A stretch of DNA of 64,000 nt, from NCBI RefSeq assembly GCF_958405895.1, contig NZ_CATZAR010000001.1, one strand, 5' to 3'. Below are positions 59,392 to 64,000 of this stretch, piece after piece; the first letter of the stretch is position 1, and each line of letters begins with the position of its first letter. Source of the stretch: Ralstonia thomasii (GTDB taxonomy: Bacteria > Pseudomonadota > Gammaproteobacteria > Burkholderiales > Burkholderiaceae). A program made the position numbers and the translations under genes. The notes below the pieces were generated by a model. The model saw only the letters and a list, made by a program, of their open reading frames with translations. It was not told the DNA's origin and searched no databases.

Positions 59392-59416
59392 CGAACGACC
59401 GTTTTTAAATCGTTCG
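59392..59416. promoter_or_regulatory. Inverted repeat upstream of alkB-type gene
   Basis: CGAACGA (59392-59398) and TCGTTCG (59410-59416) are exact 7-base arms around an 11-base AT-rich spacer (CCGTTTTTAAA). The form and size fit a TetR-family operator. It lies about 200 bases before the hydroxylase start, upstream of the hairpin at 59448. Confidence 0.45.
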
Positions 59417-59447
59417 TTTCAATCGCCTGCTTTTTTCCCGTCTTCAG

Positions 59448-59466
59448 AGGGCTGCCCGGCGGCCCT
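59448..59466 (+). terminator. Probable terminator after the ilvE-hydrolase unit
   Basis: AGGGCT (59448-59453) pairs with GGCCCT (59461-59466), one G-T pair, around a 7-base loop. TTCGTTTGG follows. The T-tail is weak. It lies between the hydrolase and the alkB-type gene. Confidence 0.45.
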
Positions 59467-59611
59467 TTCGTTTGGAGTTTGGCGCCTACTTTCCGGCGTT
59501 GGTCTCTTCTCCTGCTGCGCCTATAACGCAGATGTCGGGCACGACCCCGGCGGCGCACGCATGTGCGTACACAAGCCAAGCCGCCCAGCGGGGCAAAACA
59601 GGAGGAAGACA

Positions 59612-60775
59612 ATGGCAACACCCGGCATGGTCGCGTCCGTGGAATGGACCGACGGCAAGCGCTATCTTTGGATGCTCGGCGCGCTGACCATCACGCTACC
59701 CATCGTCGCGGCCGTTTCGGCGCTGGCGACCGGCTGGCATCCGCTCTGGTGGGCGGGGCCATTCATCGTGTTCACGATCATCCCGCTGCTCGATTTCCTG
59801 ATTGGCGACGACCCAGAGAACCCGCCCGAAGACGTCGTCCCGACGCTGGAAAAACAGCGTTACTACCGCCGCATCGTCTACCTGGCGACCACCGTGCTTT
59901 ACGTGAGCTTTGCGGTATCGATGTGGGTGCTGCGCACGTATGACCTTGTCTGGTACGACTACATTGCGTTCGCGTTTTCGGTGGGCGTGGTGACGGGCAT
60001 CTCGATCAACACCGCGCATGAACTGGGCCACAAGACCGACGGCTTCGAGCGCTGGTTGGCCAAGATCACGCTCGCCCCTGTCGCGTATGGCCACTTCTTC
60101 GTCGAGCACAACCGCGGCCACCACGTGCGCGTGGCCACGCCGGCCGACCCGGCAAGCGCGCGCTATGGCGAGTCGTTCTGGGAATTTCTGCCGCGTACGG
60201 TGGTAGGCAGCGTCAAATCGGCATGGGCATTGGAGAAACGTCGGCTGGAGCAGCAGGGCCACTCGGTCTGGTCCTGGCGTAACGATGTGCTCAACGCCTG
60301 GGCGATGACGGTAGTGCTGTGGGGTGTATGCATCGCGTTCGTCGGGCTCAAGGCGGTGCCGTTCCTGATCATCCAGGCCATCTACGGCGCCTCGTTGCTG
60401 GAAGTGGTGAACTACCTCGAGCACTACGGCCTGTGCCGCCAGCAATTGCCCAGCGGCCGCTACGAACGATGCACGCCGCAGCATTCGTGGAACAGCAACC
60501 ACGTGGTGACGAACCTGTTCCTGTATCAACTGCAGCGGCATGCCGATCACCACGCCAACCCGACGCGGTCTTTCCAGGCGTTGCGGCATTTCGAGCATTC
60601 GCCGCAATTGCCGGCCGGCTATGCGGCGATGATCATGGTCGCCTATGTGCCGCCGCTGTGGTTTCGCGTGATGAACCCGCGCGTGGTGGCGCACTACAAC
60701 GGCAACATGTCGCTGGCAAATATCAAGCCGTCGATTCGCGACAAGGTGCTCGCGCAGTATCCGGCGCGCGCCTGA
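59612..60775 (+). CDS. alkB: AlkB-type membrane alkane 1-monooxygenase
   Basis: This di-iron membrane hydroxylase would oxidise medium-chain alkanes at the terminal carbon. The histidine boxes are HELGHK, EHNRGHHVRV and QRHADHHANPTR, followed by the QHSWNSNH region. Six hydrophobic segments are seen in 387 residues. AGGAGG six bases upstream fixes ATG 59612. No rubredoxin, rubredoxin reductase or alcohol dehydrogenase gene is adjacent. Confidence 0.92.
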   Translation: MATPGMVASVEWTDGKRYLWMLGALTITLPIVAAVSALATGWHPLWWAGPFIVFTIIPLLDFLIGDDPENPPEDVVPTLEKQRYYRRIVYLATTVLYVSFAVSMWVLRTYDLVWYDYIAFAFSVGVVTGISINTAHELGHKTDGFERWLAKITLAPVAYGHFFVEHNRGHHVRVATPADPASARYGESFWEFLPRTVVGSVKSAWALEKRRLEQQGHSVWSWRNDVLNAWAMTVVLWGVCIAFVGLKAVPFLIIQAIYGASLLEVVNYLEHYGLCRQQLPSGRYERCTPQHSWNSNHVVTNLFLYQLQRHADHHANPTRSFQALRHFEHSPQLPAGYAAMIMVAYVPPLWFRVMNPRVVAHYNGNMSLANIKPSIRDKVLAQYPARA

Positions 60776-60784
60776 CCTGCCGGC

Positions 60785-61048
60785 CTAGCGCCGGGCCACC
60801 AGATACTGCACACCCTGCGCGCCGTACCGCTCGGTGTGCGGTGCATTGGCCGCCAGATGAAACGTGTCGCCGGGCCGGTAGACGCGCTCCGCGCCTTCTG
60901 CGCGGATGTGAATTTCGCCGGCCAGGATGAGCGCTTTCGCCTCGAACGGGTGCGTGTGCGTGTCCAGCTCGCCCGGCTCTCGCGTCACCAGAACAAACTC
61001 CGTAAAGCCTTCCGCTCTTAGCGCGCTGACGAATGCGTCGCGGTCCAT
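60785..61048 (-). CDS. Small cupin-domain protein
   Basis: An 87-residue single cupin. The metal-site motif is HTHPFEAKALILAGE in the first half and HLAANAPHTE in the second. The start at 61048 has GGAGA seven bases upstream. It could be an isomerase, dioxygenase or ligand-binding protein; context gives no clear clue. It converges with alkB, nine bases apart. Confidence 0.82.
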   Translation of the reverse strand: MDRDAFVSALRAEGFTEFVLVTREPGELDTHTHPFEAKALILAGEIHIRAEGAERVYRPGDTFHLAANAPHTERYGAQGVQYLVARR

Positions 61049-61103
61049 TGGCGTGTCTCCGTGTTGTGATGCGTGCCCCGTTTCACCATAAGCGCAGGGC
61101 GCA

Positions 61104-61131
61104 GAAATAAAAAGACGGCCCGGAGGCCGTC
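61104..61131 (-). terminator. Minus-strand intrinsic terminator upstream of the cupin gene
   Basis: GACGGCC (61114-61120) pairs with GGCCGTC (61125-61131) around CGGA. On the minus strand the hairpin is followed by TTTTTATTT. It lies 66-83 bases before the cupin start, with no minus-strand gene upstream. It could end a short leader or small RNA starting near 61165. Confidence 0.65.
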
Positions 61132-61175
61132 GGAAATTCGGCTGTGGGGAAGCCAAATACAACGCTGGCAAGTAT

Positions 61176-61192
61176 CTGACTATCGATATCAG
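61176..61192. promoter_or_regulatory. Dyad in the cupin-araC control region
   Basis: CTGACTATC (61176-61184) abuts GATATCAG (61185-61192). Apart from one inserted C these are the same half-sites as at 47402-47423. It lies in the 228-base gap between divergent cupin and AraC-type genes, within a possible minus-strand promoter. Confidence 0.35.
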
Positions 61193-61276
61193 AAATCTAA
61201 TTGATCTTTGTTATGACGACGATAGGGCGCCGTGTGGCGCAGAATGCCGAGGCGCCACCGAGTTCCCGGACCTGCC

Positions 61277-62176
61277 ATGAACGCCATCACGCCTCTCGCC
61301 TTGCTTGAATCCGCTCCAGTCAGCCTGCGCTCCAGCGACGGGCTTGGTTGGGACGGCTTTGCCGCCACGCTGCTCGGGATCCGCGCCGGCGCGTACCGGG
61401 TGCCGGCCATGGCGCAGCACCGGGTCAACGTGCATGTCGGCCCGCCTGTGCGGATGAATTGCGTATGCGATGGCCGCCGCTATTCACGCATCCAGGCACA
61501 CGGCGATGCGGACGTGATTCCCGCAGGCGTGCCCGGCATGTGGACGGACGATGCCGACTGCCGGATTCTGCGGATCGCCATCAGCGACACGTCTGTACGC
61601 AGCATCGCCGAACAGATTGGCGTGCGAGCCGACATCACGCCGCGTCTGCAATGGCGCGATGCGCGCGTGCGTCATCTTGCCGCAGCGTTGGGGGCTGAGC
61701 TGCTAGCGGAGGACACCTCCGACGCGTTATATGCAGAGGGCCTGTGCACGGCGTTGGTCGTTCGTCTGCTCAGCAGCAGTCGGGATGGTGCCGCCGGTGT
61801 GGCCGACCGCACCGGCACGTTGGCGCCTCGCGTGGCTACGCGCGTGATCGACTACATCGAAGCCCATCTGCATGCGCGCCTGACGCTGGCTGAGCTGGCC
61901 GCGCAGGCCGGCTTAAGCGTGCCCCATTTCAATGTGCTGTTTCGTGCAACGCTGGGTGTGCCGGCGCATCGCTACGTCGTGCAGCGCCGGGTGGCGCGCG
62001 CAAAAGCGTTGCTGTTGGAAGGCCGTCGCAGTGCGTCGCAGATTGCGCTAGACGTGGGCTTTGCGCACCAGAGCCATATGACGGAGTGGATGCAGCGGTT
62101 GCTCGGCGTCACGCCCCGTGACGTCATCCGCGCCGGCAAGGCGTTGGCCGCGGCTGCGGACCCGCCGGCTGCGTAG
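61277..62176 (+). CDS. AraC-family transcriptional regulator
   Basis: The C-terminal 100 residues hold the AraC DNA-binding domain: LTLAELAAQAGLSVPHFNVL and SASQIALDVGFAHQSHMTEW. The N-terminal 180 residues are a cupin-like effector domain without clear ligand clues. ATG 61277 is the first Met after the divergent promoter region. It may regulate itself, the cupin gene or the next gene, 95 bases downstream. Confidence 0.9.
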   Translation: MNAITPLALLESAPVSLRSSDGLGWDGFAATLLGIRAGAYRVPAMAQHRVNVHVGPPVRMNCVCDGRRYSRIQAHGDADVIPAGVPGMWTDDADCRILRIAISDTSVRSIAEQIGVRADITPRLQWRDARVRHLAAALGAELLAEDTSDALYAEGLCTALVVRLLSSSRDGAAGVADRTGTLAPRVATRVIDYIEAHLHARLTLAELAAQAGLSVPHFNVLFRATLGVPAHRYVVQRRVARAKALLLEGRRSASQIALDVGFAHQSHMTEWMQRLLGVTPRDVIRAGKALAAAADPPAA

Positions 62177-62271
62177 TCGATCCACCGAATCTGCCAAATT
62201 CCTCCGTTCCTGCAAGTTTGGTTTGCGGGCCCGCTCTAAGCTCGTGCCTCCCACTTGAGAGGAGCGCGAAC

Positions 62272-63162
62272 ATGTTTGTCATCTTTGGGGCATCGGGCAA
62301 AGTCGGACACGCGACCGCCGTAGCGCTGCGCAATGCGGGGCGGCCTGTGCGGGCGGTCGTGCGCGGTGCGCGGCAAGGCGAAGCGCTGGCCAGAATCGGC
62401 TGCGAGATTGCGATCGCCGATCTGACCGATCCGGCCTCCGTTGCTTCCGCCATCAAGGGCGCGACGGCTGTGCAGATGTTGTGTCCAGTGCCGGTGGGCG
62501 ACGTTGACCCCGCCTTCACCATGGAGCGCATGATCGACGTAGCCGCCGATGCGCTGCGCGCCAACCCGCCATCGGCTGTCCTGGCCCTGTCGGACTACGG
62601 CGCCGAGCTGGACCGGGGCACCGGCCTGACGCGGTTGTTCCATCTGCTGGAAGAGCGGCTCAAGCCGCTGGCGACGCACCTGACGCTGCTGCGCTCAGCG
62701 GAGCATGCGCAGAACTGGGCGGCGATGCTGCCCGTCATGCTGGCGACCGGGCGGCTGCCGAGCCTGCACTATCCGCTGGATCGCGCGTTTGCGACCGTCG
62801 CCACGCAGGACGTAGGCGCGCTGGCCGCCCAGTTGCTACTCGATGGGCCATCGGCCAACACACCTCGCATCGTCAGCGTGGAAGGCCCGCGCCGTGTGAG
62901 CCTGATCGACGTCGCACGCGCGTTCAGCGCTGTCGTCGGCCGCGAGATTGTTGCCGACGCCGTGCCGCGCACCGCCTGGTCGCCGATGCTGCAGCGTGCC
63001 GGTCTGAGCGCGAACCATGTGCAACTGCTCACCGAACTCTACGATGCGGTCAACGCCGGGCAGATCGACGTGGAGAAAGGCGTGTCGGAGCAGCGTTTCG
63101 GCAAGACCGAGCTGCACGATGTGTTTGCCTCGCTGCTCGCGACGCACATGAGCTCGAGCTAG
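62272..63162 (+). CDS. NmrA/NAD(P)-binding atypical SDR protein
   Basis: The 296 residues start with a Rossmann motif (MFVIFGASGKVGHATAVAL) typical of NmrA-like redox-sensor or quinone-reductase-related proteins. LLRSAEHAQNW is a conserved central segment. The catalytic Tyr-Lys pair of classical SDRs is not evident. AGGAG seven bases upstream fixes ATG 62272. It probably follows from the AraC promoter or its own; substrate unknown. Confidence 0.82.
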   Translation: MFVIFGASGKVGHATAVALRNAGRPVRAVVRGARQGEALARIGCEIAIADLTDPASVASAIKGATAVQMLCPVPVGDVDPAFTMERMIDVAADALRANPPSAVLALSDYGAELDRGTGLTRLFHLLEERLKPLATHLTLLRSAEHAQNWAAMLPVMLATGRLPSLHYPLDRAFATVATQDVGALAAQLLLDGPSANTPRIVSVEGPRRVSLIDVARAFSAVVGREIVADAVPRTAWSPMLQRAGLSANHVQLLTELYDAVNAGQIDVEKGVSEQRFGKTELHDVFASLLATHMSSS

Positions 63163-63287
63163 CGGGGGCGCAGCCCACGCCTGCAAATGCGAATGCCTCT
63201 TATGCGGATTTGTATCTGCGGCCGCCGGTTATTTCGCACTGCACGCAATCGCCTCACTATGATCTCGGGATTGCTCCGGAGGTCATC

Positions 63288-64000
63288 ATGGTGGGTGCAC
63301 GCATTGCGCGCGCGATTGGAACGGCGGTTGTGTTCTCGGCATTTGCGCTGCCGGCGCACGCGGTGTTGCCTGACGAGATCCAGGTCTACACCGGTGATAT
63401 CAACGCGCCGGGCGAGTTCGGGCTGGAGCTGCACGTCAACACCACGCCCAGCGGCATCGGCACGCCAAGCTATCCAGGCGAAGTCACGACACCGCACGGC
63501 TGGCGTGCCACGGCGGAGTTCTCGTATGGCCTGACGCCCTCGCTGGAGCTGGGGCTCTATGTGCCGACCACGCTCACGCGCGAGAACACGTTCTACGTGA
63601 CCGGCCCGAAGGTGCGGGTGAAATGGATGCCCATGCGCCCGGTTGATGGCGTAGGGAACTTTGCAGGCATCAACGTCGAACTTGCCCACGTGGCAGGCCG
63701 CTTTGAGGCATCCCAGAACGCGGCAGAACTGCGACCCATCTATGGGTATCAGAACGACCGCTGGCTTTGGGCAGTCAACCCGGTGCTCGATTGGAATCTC
63801 TCGGGGGACGGGCGCAGCGGCGTGCCGGAGGCCGCGCCCAGTTTCAAGATTGCACGTACGGTTGCGACAGGGGTGCGCGCCGGCACGGAGTATTACGCCG
63901 GGCTTGGCCCCATCAACCACATCGCGCCTTTGCATGAGCAGCAGCACACGGTGTTCCTGGCGTTCGACGTGGACCGCAAGCCGTTCGTCTTCAACTTTGG
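63288..64000 (+). CDS. Exported, probable outer-membrane protein (3' end outside window)
   Basis: From ATG 63288, with GGAGG five bases upstream, the frame is open to the end of the window (237 codons). The first 25 residues are a Sec signal (ALPAHAVLP). The mature part has alternating strands such as EFSYGLTPSLELGLYVPTT and VKWMPMRPV, as in beta-barrel outer-membrane proteins. I recognise no specific family. The gene is incomplete here. Confidence 0.7.
   Translation, partial: MVGARIARAIGTAVVFSAFALPAHAVLPDEIQVYTGDINAPGEFGLELHVNTTPSGIGTPSYPGEVTTPHGWRATAEFSYGLTPSLELGLYVPTTLTRENTFYVTGPKVRVKWMPMRPVDGVGNFAGINVELAHVAGRFEASQNAAELRPIYGYQNDRWLWAVNPVLDWNLSGDGRSGVPEAAPSFKIARTVATGVRAGTEYYAGLGPINHIAPLHEQQHTVFLAFDVDRKPFVFNF

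Larger units (their letters stand above)
59310..59611. other. Gap between hydrolase and alkB-type gene
   Basis: These 302 bases hold the dyad at 59392-59416 and a hairpin at 59448-59466. AGGAGG (59600-59605) is the ribosome binding site of the hydroxylase gene. No gene is seen. Confidence 0.5.

Noticed and set aside
1..64000. CRISPR arrays, transposases, integrases, tRNA or rRNA genes
   Set aside because: None was recognised on reading; no regularly spaced repeats and no transposase-like or integrase-like proteins are present.

Overview
The window reads as ordinary high-GC betaproteobacterial DNA and fits the genus Ralstonia (Burkholderiaceae), probably its second replicon. That placement is an inference from gene content: a chemotaxis/flagellar block, a complete nos cluster, many metabolic islands with a dedicated regulator each, and uniform codon use. 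I see no tRNA, rRNA, insertion sequence or CRISPR array.

Layout. 1-5006: chemotaxis (end of an MCP gene, cheR, cheD, cheB, then cheYZ behind a sigma-28 type promoter). 5082-15598: nitrous oxide respiration, with a cytochrome c lipoprotein and nosX on the minus strand, divergent from nosZ-nosR-nosD-nosF-nosY-nosL and a second NosL-like gene. 15792-22847: flagellar export and regulation (flhB, flhA, flhF, an flhG-position gene without P-loop, fliA). The nos block sits between cheZ and flhB. 23226-24653: purine/pyrimidine NCS2 permease with a folded leader. 24682-37820: D-xylose uptake and oxidation, with galM, an E. coli-type XylR, XylFGH, then Weimberg-type enzymes (xylose dehydrogenase, xylonolactonase, xylonate dehydratase, 2-keto-3-deoxyxylonate dehydratase) plus IclR and LacI regulators. 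Xylose would be oxidised to alpha-ketoglutarate semialdehyde; the last dehydrogenase is not in the window.

38124-43091 holds unrelated single genes (isochorismatase-like hydrolase, GlxA-type regulator, glycine-zipper lipoprotein, YggT, PEBP protein, sulfonate-type binding protein). 43189-47211 is a tightly overlapping minus-strand operon: GntR regulator, AprA-like flavoprotein, AprB-like ferredoxin, HEAT-repeat protein and DUF971 protein. It is the least explained unit here and the best candidate for an undescribed system. 47607-52387 is a YtfQRT-YjfF (galactofuranose-type) ABC importer, followed by an aroQ remnant.

52845-64000: three small minus-strand genes (YdeI-like, lipocalin-like, RibD/DHFR-like), rdgC, the fused remains of a divergent LysR/MFS pair, a basic coiled-coil protein, ilvE with an alpha/beta hydrolase, an AlkB-type hydroxylase, a small cupin, an AraC regulator, an NmrA-like protein and the start of an exported protein that runs off the end.

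Start codons were set from homology, ribosome binding sites and overlaps. Functions are assigned by recognising protein families from memory; nothing was searched or computed.
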